From Oxytricha trifallax (Eukaryota; Ciliophora; Spirotrichea; Sporadotrichida; Oxytrichidae): 64,000 nucleotides of DNA. The notes under the pieces are model-generated. The model did not search any database. It saw only the letters and a list, made by a program, of their open reading frames with translations, and was not told the origin of the DNA. The stretch spans positions 1 through 64,000 of the forward strand of contig ARYC01003557.1 in the NCBI GenBank assembly GCA_000711775.1, written 5' to 3'. Positions within the stretch are counted from its first letter, which is position 1. Each line of letters starts with the position of its first letter. Shown piece after piece: positions 43,632-54,482 of this stretch. Position numbers and translations under genes: made by a program.

Positions 43632-44130
43632 ATGTCAAGGTCAAGGTCAAGCAAATAATACAACCACAGATACGACTTCTTCCTGTTGGTCCCCGGATCT
43701 GACACACAAAGCATGGCAGGGAAGATTCACGAAAAACTGCAATCAAACTAACCAGTAATAACCTAAGCCAATGCCTATAGTTACGAAATGACAAAGGTTA
43801 TGCTGCAGATATGAAATATAGGAAGGCTAGTGTAGTCTTCAAGGACTGCAGTACGATCATTACAACCAATGAGCTTCCCTGGAACAGAATGTCGGTATAA
43901 AAAAAGATTGCTTCGAGAGGAGATGCTTGATCGTGTCACCGCAGGTAGAAGGCAAAGCCGGCAAGCTGAAGTTCCCCTTCAACGCAGTAGAGCTTACAGA
44001 CTATTTGTTCACAAGATCAGAGAAGGAGAGCATTTGGAGTGAAGACACCAATAAGGAAGCCGGTTAAGAAGAAATCTCTAACAGAACTACCTTGAGAGAT
44101 ACAGATGCAAAGGATGACGAATAAATATGA
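43632..44130 (+). pseudogene. Element F coding island, unknown protein in three frames
   Basis: Three overlapping plus-strand frames each look coding. 43632-43814 starts MSRSRSSKQYNHRYDFFLLV and continues MAGKIHEKLQSNQPVITQAN. 43784-43930 reads KYRKASVVFKDCSTIITTNE LPWNRM. 43918-44130 reads VSPQVEGKAGKLKFPFNAVE LTDYLFTRSEKESIW and ends DTDAKDDEQI. Two 1-base shifts would join them into one ~165-residue protein. The CSTIITTNELP stretch resembles motif C of superfamily-3 helicases (hydrophobics then T-[ST]-N), but no convincing Walker A is present, so this is only a hint. Confidence 0.5.
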
Positions 44131-44218
44131 CATTTATATTTAAATTTATTAGTCTAATTAATTAATATATACATTTGCAAAAAACCTGCCCTATACTTTA
44201 TATTATTATTATATTTTT

Positions 44219-44248
44219 GCACACTTTGCACACTCTGCACACTCTGCA
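44219..44248 (+). repeat. Three 9-bp direct repeats in the arm of element F
   Basis: GCACACTTT, GCACACTCT, GCACACTCT follow each other in the right arm. The left arm has only a partial equivalent (TTGTGCACTGCGC). Iterated short motifs next to a coding island can be protein-binding sites; that is inference. Confidence 0.55.
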
Positions 44249-44419
44249 AAATTATATATAATTATTTAATTAATTAATTTTAGTCATAATTATTTTTAAA
44301 TCAAATTTGAATTATGGGTATATCTAATTAGAGGCAGTTATAATTAATATTTTAAAAAGTTATATTGCATTCCTCTTAATTTTCCATTTCTAATGTATTT
44401 CAATAATAATAAGTTTTAG

Positions 44420-45208
44420 ACTTAAATGAATGAAATAGTTAACATATTAAATTGACCCAGAAAGGGATTAGGCTTCTCCTTCTTCTCCTCTTCTTATGGC
44501 TTGCTTGGGCCCATATTTCTTCTCTTTGTGCCAGCTCCTGCATCTATGTTCATTTCATCTGGCTTTTAAACATCTTTATAAAGTCTCTTGCTCACTTCAT
44601 GAATTTTCTGTGACTTTCTCTCTCTATGAACCTTAGCATGCTCTTTCATAAGATATATACCAGTGCCAGATTTTCCTACAAAGTTATATGTCAAAGATTA
44701 CTTGAAAGATAAGGATGCTTCTTAAGTTCCTCTAGCCAAGCTGAGCTTATTAGAATGCCTTGCTTCTTCTAAAAATCAGGAGAGATAGAATAACGTTTCT
44801 AATGTGCTTCTTCAATTATTTCTCTGAGATACTCCTCTTTTATTTTACCAAGAACTCTAAAGAAAAAATTCCTCTCTGGTAGTTTATTAGAGAATTATTT
44901 CTTGGTAGGAAGGTAAACTACCACTTCCTTATCTTAAATGGCATCCTCAGATGATTAGTGACTGAAATCTCTGGGTAGTTGGGTATTTCTATTAGTTTAA
45001 TCTCTTTATTCTTTTAAGCTTTCTTCTCCTCATTAAGTATTGCTTTTAAGAATGAAATATTGGTACCTTCCATCGTTGGAAGGAATAAACCGACTGTATA
45101 ATATGTTGATAGCTATCAAGTTTTCTTATCATGTAAAGTTAGGTATCGATAGAGATCTTCCTTACTTCTGAATCTTGATATCATTTCTTGAAGCTGTACT
45201 CTTTTCAT
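44420..45208 (-). pseudogene. TBE 22 kDa protein (TBE-D copy)
   Basis: The canonical start is ATT here; the next Met is at 45206-45208. The gene contains the conserved blocks in diverged form (LPERNFFFRVLGKIKEEYLR-like, KKQGILI, SRKSGTGIYLMKEHAK) and the 26-nt intron at 44676-44701. Indels occur in the N-terminal half. It converges on the transposase, from which it is now separated by element F. Confidence 0.78.
44676..44701 (-). other. 26-nt intron in the TBE 22 kDa gene (TBE-D)
   Basis: GTAATCTTTG ... ACTTTGTAG. Splicing gives TCA AGA AAA TCT GGC ACT GGT, the conserved SGTG frame. Internal bases differ from the other copies while length is identical. Confidence 0.82.
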
Positions 45209-45791
45209 TTGATCATTGATTGATTCAATCTTTGTTCCTCTTCCTATAAATGAATTTCAAATTATAATTTATAGACTTCTGAATCATATTTTTAAAAATT
45301 TAATATTAAATATGGGCATTATACAGGAGGTCAACCTTGTAAGGATGCGTGGAGAAAACTGGCAGAAGCTGTAACAAACTTCAGGGTGCAGCTCCATTTA
45401 AATCAATTTAATCCATTAAATTAGTACTAAATTTGTTAAAATTTAATTAGTACTGGTACTAATTCCGTTTCATTTTAATTGGTACCAATTTAATAGTATC
45501 AAAACTTAATTAGTGCCTAGTTTTAACTTATGAGGTTTTAATGGAAAAGTTCCAAAATGGTTCAAAACCTAATTGGTACCAGTACCAACCTGAACTTTAT
45601 CTGAGTTGGTACCAGAATCAAAATTATTAAGAGCAATATTACAAAAATTATAGTTATAAACTAAGAATAAATATGATGTCTAACACCTAAGAATCAACCA
45701 TTGTTGTTGCAGTGCAAACACCTATACTGAGTCGCTATAACTAGTTAGGTTATGAGAGCTTTATAATAGAAATTTAAATTTAAATTTAAAC

Positions 45792-47190
45792 ATAGTGTCT
45801 AACTTAAATCGGAAATCAGTTTCTCAAGGAACAGGTTAATCAATTCTCAACTTTGGGTCCTCCAAGAAACCAGAAGTAATTTATATTGAAAAGGAGGCAG
45901 AGCTTAAAGCTCTTGAATTTGAAACAGAGGTTTTTATCACAGAAGTATTGAACCAGAAGTAGAGTTCAGAGATAATAGTTTAAACTTTATTTGTTTATGA
46001 TGAGGAGCAAATTTAACAGCAACCAACCGAAAAGATAAAAACATATTAATGTGAGTACTGCTAGAATCTTTTCCAAACGAACAAAACTTGAAGAGACACC
46101 TGAAAGAGGTACACTCTGGTAAAGCCAAGATCTATTTCAAGCATGAAAAGGTAGATGGTATGTATTAGTTCACGACATGCATATAATCATATACTCACTC
46201 AGCTTAAGTTAAAAGGCAAATGCAAAAGCATCACCTCAGCGAGTTCATGATTGAAGATTAAGAAACTAAAATACTAGTACCAGCTAAAAGAAAATCTAAA
46301 ACTCTTGAATAATAGAGAGAGCAGCAGGAGAAAGAAATAGGTAGAAGCAATTTGAATCGATGAACCAACCGGTAGGCAATACAATCTCAGCATGTTTCTA
46401 AGCGAAAGCTATTAATATACCAGCATTAAATTCACTTGATCTCTGCACTTGTATTGACAACTTGAGTATAACGTGGATGCAAAAGCAAAGCTTATAGTAG
46501 TTGATGAGTATGCATATAAGGCGTATCCCTTCAGTTATCTTCTTAAGAAATAACAGTATTAGAACGAGTTTTCTAATGAATGCATGATTCTTAGAGAGAC
46601 CTAAAGAAAAGATTGCAAGAATTTGATTAAGTTAGATGGTGTCATATTAAGCTATGGTCTTATCGTACTTAGACTCAAGAAATTTGAAATGACTCTGAGA
46701 GACTATCTCTATCATAATCAATACCCGATTATTTAAACGATATACTTTCAGATATGATAAAGGGTATCAAGGAGTTGCATGACCTTGGGTATGTTCATAG
46801 ACATTTGAAGCCTAAAAATTTAAAGCTGAGTCTCTAAACTTTAGAATTAGTTGTATTCAATTTCAATTGAGCTTTAAGATAAGAAATTGTTTCTTGAACT
46901 TAGGTACTTGGGACTCCTAATGGGATTTTTTGGCAGTAGCTGCAATAATAATAGAAAGAGATATGTAAAGTATGTCTTACTTTTGTACTAAACATGAAAA
47001 GTAATCAATGAGTTTGGCTTAGAAACACATAAAGTAAGAAGATGACTTCAAAGAAATTAAAAGCATAGTAGAGATGATAATCGTGAGAGATCCAAACTAT
47101 CCTCAATAAACATTAGATGATATCCTTGACCCATTAGAGAGAGCTTAGTTCAAAAGATGCAATAAAGATAAACAAATAAAATTTGCTTGA
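45792..47190 (+). pseudogene. TBE 57 kDa protein (TBE-D copy)
   Basis: The start codon position reads ATA (IVSNLNRKSVSQ). The frame runs through a Glu-rich region to YQCEYCQNLFQTNK, where a 1-nt deletion splits finger 1 (NLKRHLKEVH follows in the next frame). Finger 2 has lost its first Cys (QFTTC). In the kinase-like part the catalytic Asp is changed (HRHLKPKN for HRDLKPEN) and DFN is NFN followed by TGA. The C-terminus is ERAQFKRCNKDKQIKFA with TGA at 47188-47190. Confidence 0.82.
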
Positions 47191-47251
47191 ATTAATGACA
47201 CTAATACTCATTAAATATTCATAAAATTCACATAAAACCTGCATTTTTTCT

Positions 47252-47329
47252 ACTAACCCCTATAAGACCCCAACTATACCCTACAAATCAAAGTACTTAT
47301 AAACCTCACCAAGGGGATTTGGAGTTTTG
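47252..47329 (+). repeat. Right terminal inverted repeat of TBE-D
   Basis: CCCTACAAATCAAAGTACTT ... AAGGGGATTTGGAGTTTTG, followed by AAT, equal to the AAT before the left end. Confidence 0.88.
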
Positions 47330-47332
47330 AAT

Positions 47333-48600
47333 AAAGTGGTTTATGACTAGAAATAAATGTTTAAACATTTGCTTTTTTAAGATATTAGAGATGGTTTTGA
47401 AACATATGTTATTTATCTAAGCTTAATTAAGACAGTTCATTATATTTAGTACTTAAATCTTTTGAGAAGAGAAGTTTCATTACTTAGACATTTTCCTATT
47501 TATAGATTATTTTACTGTTCATAAAAAAAGTAACAATGAATAGGAATGTACAACTTACAATAACAAAAGTTGTCAACCTACTTTTAAATCCATAGTTTAA
47601 TGGGTTAGAATTTAACTGGGTTATATTGAAAGTATATTAAAAGAAACTACTGCTTTTAAATGTGATGTATGGCGAAGAGAGTATATAATTATTTGGTCTT
47701 AAAAAGTGTGCTAAAGATGGGAGAATGATTGTATATAAATAAGTATAAGAGTTAATTTAATTAATATATAAGTTACATTTATAACTCTTTTGTTGGAGCT
47801 GGTTTCTTTCCTTTTCTTTTATACTTGTAGCCTCTCTTCTTCTAATTTCTTCCCTTGCTGCTAGCTCTAGGATCAATGTTCATAGGCTCTGGCGGCTTAA
47901 TATTTGATAAAGTATGTTGAATACTTGATAATTTAACTGTGACTTTCGCTCTCTTTAAAGTTTGCTCTATTATTTCATCACAAAAATGCCAGTTACATAT
48001 CTTTTTAAAGAGTTAATTTTCAATTTTACTTGAAATATAAGGGTTCTTTTGCAGCTTTTACAGCCAACTCCCACATATTTTGATGTCTAGTTTTTTATGT
48101 TGTCTTCTGGAGAAATGCCAACCTTTATTTACAAATATTTTCATTCAAGTAATCACTTTTGATTGTTGCCAGAATACAAAAGAAATAATTTTAGGAGGTT
48201 TATATGACAACAGCTTTTTTGTAGGCAGTTAATGCTAAACATCTGGGTTATTTATTGCATCGTCATATAAATAAGTGACAGAGATTTTTGTATAGTTTGA
48301 AATCTTAGAAAATTTAGCATCTAAATTTTCTATGATATAAGGATAAAATGGCATGAATTAATTTTATCGCAAAGTGTTTGAATTAAAATTTTGCAAGCAT
48401 TCTCTGACAAGTTTAATGAAAGCATGCTAAATACTCTGCGCAAGTAGCAAATAAATCTCTTTGAAAATGAATAATTTGATATATTTCTAATCAAAATGAA
48501 CTTGAAAAATTTAAAAATTAAATAACAGTATAAGTTGGCTTTACTAACGAAGTTTTTAAACTCAAATATTGAGAACAACTTAAAATTTACGACTTCTATA
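47333..48600 (+). mobile_element. TBE relic G (transposase C-half plus 22 kDa gene)
   Basis: It starts abruptly next to TBE-D inside the transposase (the VYDQK region). 47340-47760 aligns with the rest of the transposase (e.g. IQPTFKSIV-like, then FNGLEFNWVILKVYQKKLLL and a KKCAKDGRMIVYK tail). 47780-~48600 aligns, on the minus strand, with the 22 kDa gene: VTYLYDDAINNPDVQHQLPT is clear, and the intron site near 47970-47995 survives with AA in place of AG. It is heavily decayed and lacks the 57 kDa gene and both ends. Confidence 0.72.
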
Positions 48601-48752
48601 TAAGAATTATCATGATTTGCAAAACTTTAAGCAATATGATCATAATTTATAATTAGAAAACTTTAATTTATTAATTATTCTAATAACAATAATACTATAC
48701 TTATTATCTCAATCAAAAATGGAAATCTCTCTAATTATGTTTACTCTTCATC

Positions 48753-48905
48753 GTCATCATCTTCACCCTGATAGTCCAGCTGCGCCTGTTGTCTTACCAG
48801 GCAGGATTACAAGAAAAAAAATTAAACATATTCATTTTTTAATTTAAATTTAATGTGAATGTTCAGTCTCCACCTGCGTCTGATCTTTAAGAATACTTAT
48901 TACTA
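48753..48905 (-). other. Possible macronuclear segment pair split by a ~60-bp A/T-rich insert
   Basis: Two G/C-richer minus-strand stretches flank A/T-rich sequence. The upstream one (48868-48905) can read LKDQTQVETEH. The downstream one (48753-48805) reads LVRQQAQLDYQGEDDDDEEQ, an acidic C-terminus-like end. The separator resembles an IES. Boundaries and frame linkage are not proven. Confidence 0.3.
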
Positions 48906-48919
48906 TATAAAGTTTGAAT

Positions 48920-51880
48920 ATTAGTTAATAAATTTCTTATTATAAATTATTTAAATAAATAATTCCTTTTACAGTACCATTCTAAATGTGAAAATTATGA
49001 GTGGAAAATGTGAATTAATAACAATATCTAAAATAATTATATCTCTCATCAGGAGTAAGTAATTATTTCAAATAAAATCAAAATATCCAACAGAAGTTAT
49101 TAACTACTTGACTTATATAATTAAAGATTTATGAATATAATTCTATTTTCAACTAATTCAGAATAATTTTAATACAAGTGACTAAAAGTTTTCTATTTCA
49201 TTAGGGATTAACGGTGCAGCTATTATTATAAACGTTTAAAATATAATATTATAAGAATGCATTCTACTTTTGGTACTTTCCAAAACAAAGAGAGTGATTA
49301 TATTGATAAAATACAAAAGATTAGGAATAAATAAAAACGAAGAAATACACCACTGGCATAAAAATGAAAAATATTGATATTTATAAATTAATATCAGAGA
49401 AAAGTTTATTAGTAGCATGAAAAATTGCATGCTTTTACATTAATTTTACTAACTGCCTTTTATTTATTTATGATTATTTTATATTTTTCCTTAATGGATT
49501 CATTTGAGCAAACAAGATATTTTCGAATAAGTATCTCTGTCTTGATATAAAATATTTAGTATGTCTTTAATTACAGTCGTTCCACTCCATCTTCATCTAA
49601 AAATTATCATTTTTGTTAATTTTTGAATTGTTTACTTTCAAATAAAAATCTTAACTTATTTATGCTTCAGCTTATATGAAAAAACGACCGTAATTAAGTG
49701 AGAGAGTATCAATTATGTAGAAAATGTTGCATTAATCTAATAATATAAGTGGCTTACTTGTTTTTATATAATGGATCCTTCTCAAGAATTTTTCACCGTA
49801 TTTTTTTTAGGTATTTTTAATTATATTTAGTTATAATAATTCTTAATTTTGAATAATTCATGCATAATAATAAATGTATAATTATATAATTGAAGATGAT
49901 CTAAATTTTAGCTTGTTATATATAAATTAATTAAAAACAACTGAAAGTGAAGGGATAGCCCATACCGCTACAAAAGAAATAATTATTATTGAGGTATTTT
50001 TCAAAATAATTTATATTTAAATATATAACTACCACCTTTACATTTGAAGAAATGTATTTAAACTTACCGAAGTTTAAATCATAATCAGTTAAATTTGTAA
50101 CAAATATTTTAAAATAAAATAAATCTAAAAATAAGAATAATGGCAGTTATTTTGGAGTATTTAATTTTATTTAAAACAATCTCAAAATTTTTAAATTATA
50201 TTATTCATATCACTATTTGGTTGAATTGGTGTTCCCTCTCGCTCATATTTTAAATTTTACTTATATTAATTTATATTTAAACTTTATTTATTATTAACAT
50301 CATGAATTAGTAAAAATTATCATAAGAATTTATTCTAATAACTGTTAATTTTGTATAAGGCTTCAAATTGTGCATTTGAATACATTTATATATTAAGTAT
50401 CACAGCAAATTGCATAAAAAATGCATTAAATCATAAAAAAACCATGAAATACTTATCTGATATACTAACATTTGGAAACATAATACTTCATATATCTTAA
50501 TCAAATAGGAAATGAAGGAGTGTTAACAAGAAAATTCACAAGAAAAACTTAACTTCTATGCAACATTTTTTCACTTACAGTTTAATCACCCTTCCATCAT
50601 AATGACTAGTAGTAGTGAGAAATCAATCAAATTAGCTAGAAATATAAACAAACATAAGTCTCTAATTTTGATTTTTATATGCAATAAAGGGAAATTACTC
50701 TAAAACTGCTGCTTGTATTTATGTTATCCGCTTCAATTAATCCAATATGGATTTACTGAGAATGTTTATTTCTTAATAATTTTCACATATTCAAAGCTTT
50801 TGGTGAGCTTTAACAAATTTTTTGATAAATCCAATAAATAGAGTCATCAAGGATTATTTACATATCTACCTAAATATTTAATTAACTTATTAATATAAAA
50901 ATATTTTGCATTATCATGTTTTTAAAGTTGAATCAATGGTAGATACTTGTTATTTGAAATTTTAATGCTAAACTAGTCATTGTCTTACTAATAATCAGTG
51001 CAATAAAATTTAGTACGGGTAATTGTTTTAATTTATACAGCACACTGTAAACAAATTATAACACTTACAGTAACTAAAATGCGAAGTTATTTTCACTCCT
51101 TAGCTAGGTCTTTAAATTTTATAATTTAAGTTTCTAATTGTAAACGCAATTATTGCTCAAAATATATTCTTACTACTAATTATAGAGTTGGCTGTGGTAC
51201 AAATTTGTATCTGTTAGTTTTAGTAACTATTAATGTTATGAATGTATGTTAAGGGGAATCTCAGTGTCAAGCACATTGGGGGGAAAAGAAGTTTTATTGA
51301 ATCAACTGAGCGTAAAGAATCGCCGAACTGCTTAATCTAACCACTAAAAATACAATTCTTTTTTTCAGTATATTATTATCTCAGAATATCTCTCATCAAA
51401 TTTAAAGCCAATATGGTGAAAATTTCTATCTTATTAGGATCTTAAAAAGCAATTTAATTTGTCAGATATAGAGTCAATCTATTAAATTCTTGTTATAGTT
51501 TTTAATAGCAAAGATTTACAAGATTTTTGTGCTTTTTTAAGTTAGCCCATTTTTAATATTTCTTATAATATTATAGTTAAAACTTAGATTTGTTTATTTA
51601 GCAGCTTAATAATTTAAAATACCTAAAGATTTTAAATAAAAGAATAATTTGAATAGGAAGGTGATAAAAGTATAATTTAAATTTGAATAATTTAGAAATT
51701 ATTATAAATATTTAGTAGCTTTTCTATTATTACACTAAGTACTTATATATATATATATATATATGCTTCTATCATAAAACAGAAAGCTCCCAAATCTCAA
51801 AGGTTGGTATTTAAACAAATTAATTAAATTAATTATTCTTAAATTTTATTCCTAAGCGCATCTTCAGTAATACTCTATGC
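48920..51880. other. Very A/T-rich region, no confident gene
   Basis: The only ORF of note is a hydrophobic 90-codon minus frame at ~49160-49430 (MQFFMLLINFSLILIYKYQY ... SCTKSRM-like end), which may be chance. A (TA)n tract lies near 51746-51765. Confidence 0.3.
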
Positions 51881-51882
51881 AA

Positions 51883-52461
51883 GACCCCAGCTCATTCCCT
51901 AATGAAGACCATTAGCAATACTTGACTTCATCGTCGGTGCAGCTGTCGCCCTCCGTGTTGCCTCAGAGATGGAGAATGACCAGTAGTAGGAGCTATCGTT
52001 GAGCTGGCAGTGCTGGCCCCCAAGTTGATATGCTTTTTGTAGAACATCTGCCCTGAAGACCATTCTGCAAAGAGCATCTTAAGCTTAATGTTGACCTTCT
52101 ACAACCTTACACCATCTACTACCACTGGGACCGCATCAAGCTGACTGTGGAGTGTCACCTGGCCTGGAAGAGTCTGACATTCGCGTTAAGGACGCCTAGC
52201 AAGAAGGGAGAGTAGCCCATTAAAGACTTTAAGATTAAGGATGGAGTCTAATACTAATCACTCACTACATAGGACGCGCCCAAGGTAATAAGTGGGAGCC
52301 CTATCTAGTACATACATGGTCAACAACCAGCGACAGCTATAAACGATTGGTCGACACCTGTTCATGTCATCACAGTAAGATTTAACCCAGACTGGTCACT
52401 CACACTCAGAGGTGCCCTTTAACAAATGTTCCGATCCGTTCGAAAGCTGCTGACTGAATGA
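51883..52461 (+). pseudogene. G/C-rich coding island, unknown protein (part 1)
   Basis: One frame starting at an ATG (MQDPSSFPNEDHQQYLTSSS) runs to a TGA near 52459, with TGAs at ~52000 and ~52051. The second half is clearly protein-like: TIYYHWDRIKLTVECHLAWK, KGEQPIKDFKIKDGVQYQSL, INDWSTPVHVITVRFNPDWS and LRGALQQMFRSVRKLLTE. G+C is far above the surroundings. The fold looks beta-rich, but I recognise no family. Internal TGAs could be decay or small interruptions. Confidence 0.45.
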
Positions 52462-52464
52462 AAA

Positions 52465-52785
52465 ATCCTTGGTGTGCCTAACGGCTAGCTATAAGCATGC
52501 TATCGATTTCCTCTAAACAGAAAGGGATCAGCCAAGGGCACCCAGCGCACACATGGGGAAGAGGACTGGCCACTAGAGGAAGTGGAGAAGCCTGGGGTGA
52601 TCTGCAGGCATATTGTCTAGCAGATCATCATCATCCTCCCAACCCTGACAAGGTAATGGGTCTTAGAGCGCTCGCTTAATGCCATAGGATGGTCCCTCCA
52701 AAAAATAAATCTCAATTTATCTCGCCCCTCAGCATAGATGACTAAGTCTGAAACCTCATCTCAGTAAATAAAAACATGAAGAATC
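52465..52785 (+). pseudogene. G/C-rich coding island, unknown protein (part 2)
   Basis: The same frame continues after the TGA with KGTQRTHGEEDWPLEEVEKP, GVICRHIVQQIIIILPTLTR and SLNAIGWSLQKIN to another TGA. A competing frame at 52497-52679 (GRGLATRGSGEAWGDLQAYC) is also open; I prefer the first because it is in phase with part 1. Confidence 0.35.
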
Positions 52786-52888
52786 GAGTGGTGCCCCCCA
52801 ATCGAAGATCTTCCCGTGACTTCCCCTGCAATACTGGTTTGACAAAAATGCCGTGATGCCTAATGTTGAGACCAGCCTCCTGCTGATG

Positions 52889-53255
52889 AATAAGTCAAGG
52901 GGGAGAGGAGAAACTCGTGAATGGGATATTATTGAGGAGAGAGCCAGAGAGACGCGAGATAATTTATAATGACGATGGCAACTACATAAGAAAATGCAGG
53001 GCTGGCTTCGGAGGGTGCAGAGGCGGCAAAGATGGCTTCAGAGGATAACATGAAGATGGCAGATGCCTTTGCCTTGGAGGTAGACAACAACAAAAATATT
53101 TAGAGGAGTAACAATACGTAGACTATGAAGATGGTGGTTCTTACCTCTCAGAGCCAATCAACAATAAACTTGGTAGAAGAACCATCAAGAAGAAGGACTT
53201 GAGCACACATTGGATTGATGAACATACTTATTTGAACTTCATAAGCAAACAATGA
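52889..53255 (+). CDS. Gly-rich C-terminal coding segment, ~120 codons
   Basis: The frame from after a TGA to TGA 53253-53255 reads EEKLVNGILLRREPERREII, a Gly/Cys/Arg region (KCRAGFGGCRGGKDGFRGQH), LEEQQYVDYEDGGSYLSEPI and the end DLSTHWIDEHTYLNFISKQ. A preceding overlapping frame (52820-52972: YWFDKNAVMPNVETSLLLMN) is also coding-like. Together with parts 1-2 this looks like one gene or cluster on the plus strand, broken by small shifts. Family not recognised. Confidence 0.45.
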
Positions 53256-53259
53256 ATAA

Positions 53260-54120
53260 GATAAACTTAAAGTTGATCAATCAAGGCAATTTGAAATTAA
53301 AGCATGAAATACAATTAAAATTAAATGTCATTTTAGAAATATTCGGGGTTTTTTTTTTATAGTAATCCACTACATATAATAACTTAATCTATCATATTTA
53401 ATTAAAATTTTTTTTTCATCCCAATATTTACATTATTTAATATTAACTCTTAATAACCTATAATGCCTTTGCTTAAAATGATTAAGAAATCTTATTTTTC
53501 TTTATAGATTTCTGCTAGTTATTTTTGATTTTTCTACTTATCAAATAGAATTCATTGGATTTAAGATTTTTTTATTATGATAGTTTACTATCATAATAAA
53601 AATACTTAAATTTAGGGTTATTTAGAAAGTATAAATCTAAAGAGATTTATAGGAATATTTATAAAGAAAAACGGGATTCATTTTTTATATGATGACCTAA
53701 GTTAAAGATTTATTGTAATCTTTGTCACTTAAGCTATATTGATAATTAAACTGTATTCTTAATTATAAATCCTAAATCATCTTATAATTTTGTATAATTA
53801 TAGTTAAAATGAATATAAAAAATTTAATTATATTTTATTATGTTTTATCTCTAACATTTGTAAATGTGACGATGAAGCTAAAATATTATTATAATTATTC
53901 TTTTAAAATTATTAGCAACAATTTAACCTTCAATTTGATAAAATGAATGTTGCCATTTGTGTATCAATTTCTCATTCATGTTTTATTTCATTCATGAATT
54001 CAGTTAATAGAAATGAAATTAATAATTATACCTATTTAAGAGAATCATAAAAAACAAGGTCTGTTAAAGTTTTTGGAGGCAGCTGCTGCACCTAGTCTTG
54101 CCCCTTTTGTCAGGCAGCAG
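53260..54120. other. A/T-rich spacer
   Basis: Long A/T runs (e.g. GGTTTTTTTTTTATAG near 53347). A short inverted repeat TTTTATTATGATAGTTTACT / AGTAAACTATCATAATAAAA centres near 53588. No gene seen. Confidence 0.35.
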
Positions 54121-54125
54121 CTACC

Positions 54126-54296
54126 TCAGGAGGTGTCAAGTCCAAATGGATTAGAGGATTATTCTTTTAGGATTTTTAGGGGTGCATTTTGATCTTTCTG
54201 AGGCCGTATAATGGACTATTGGTGGCTGGCACCCCCAAAAAGAACACCCTTCCATGCCAAACTGAAATCTCCATTAATCCTTTTGGAAAAGTCCAT
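54126..54296 (-). CDS. Small hypothetical protein, 56 aa
   Basis: The ATG at 54294-54296 and TGA at 54126-54128 bound MDFSKRINGDFSLAWKGVLF then GGASHQQSIIRPQKDQNAPL. G/C content is locally raised. A short inverted repeat (GGCAGCTGCTGCAC and GGCAGCAGCTACC) sits just downstream at ~54077-54126. Confidence 0.35.
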
Positions 54297-54482
54297 TTCT
54301 ATTGCAATAACAAAGCATTAAGGATTCATTTTGAATATTAGGAAGAGAGGGACAAGGACATTTTTTGACTTGGTTCCTAGTGAATACCAGAAGCTCCTTA
54401 TCAATTTTTTATTTTAGATTTTTTAATTTCAATTATAACTACTGCCTAATAATGCTCGTAGTATTTATCAGAACATTACTTT

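Larger units (their letters stand above)
39561..44407 (+). mobile_element. Element F: ~1.1-kb inverted-repeat element (contains TBE-E)
   Basis: With TBE-E (39729-43462) and one ATT removed, F is ~1.1 kb. Its left arm (39561-39728 plus 43466-~43557) pairs with its right arm (~44129-44407). The outer tips are TATTATTGAAATACAT and ATGTATTTCAATAATA, and inner blocks such as AAGGGCAGGTT and AACCTGCCCT pair too. Outside lie matching halves of the TBE-D transposase/22 kDa junction, so F inserted into D, possibly with a TA duplication. Its interior is a G/C-richer coding island (43632-44130). I know no described element with this structure. Confidence 0.72.
38434..47329 (+). mobile_element. TBE-D transposon, split by element F and TBE-E
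   Basis: The left repeat starts CAAAAACCCAAAATCCCTTA (38434) and the right repeat ends GGGGATTTGGAGTTTTG (47329). The flanks are AAT on both sides, a proper ANT target duplication. TBE-D's own sequence is 38434-~39560 (left repeat and transposase) and ~44408-47329 (22 kDa, 57 kDa, right repeat). The 4.8 kb between is element F carrying TBE-E. Terminal tips and genes are more decayed than in E, consistent with D being older. Confidence 0.88.

Noticed and set aside
43600-43794. Minus-strand 64-residue ORF in element F
   Set aside because: The plus strand carries three consecutive protein-like frames over the same DNA; the minus ORF is their shadow.
52497-52679. 60-residue standard-code ORF (GRGLATRGSGEAWGDLQAYC)
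   Set aside because: It overlaps a frame in phase with the preceding coding segment that has more natural composition; I treat it as the less likely alternative.
43632-53255. Single-stranded-DNA-virus-like pair: helicase in element F and capsid in the 51.9-53.3 kb island
   Set aside because: The helicase hint rests on one short motif without a Walker A, the capsid idea only on a beta-rich look, and the two loci are 8 kb apart with no shared ends.
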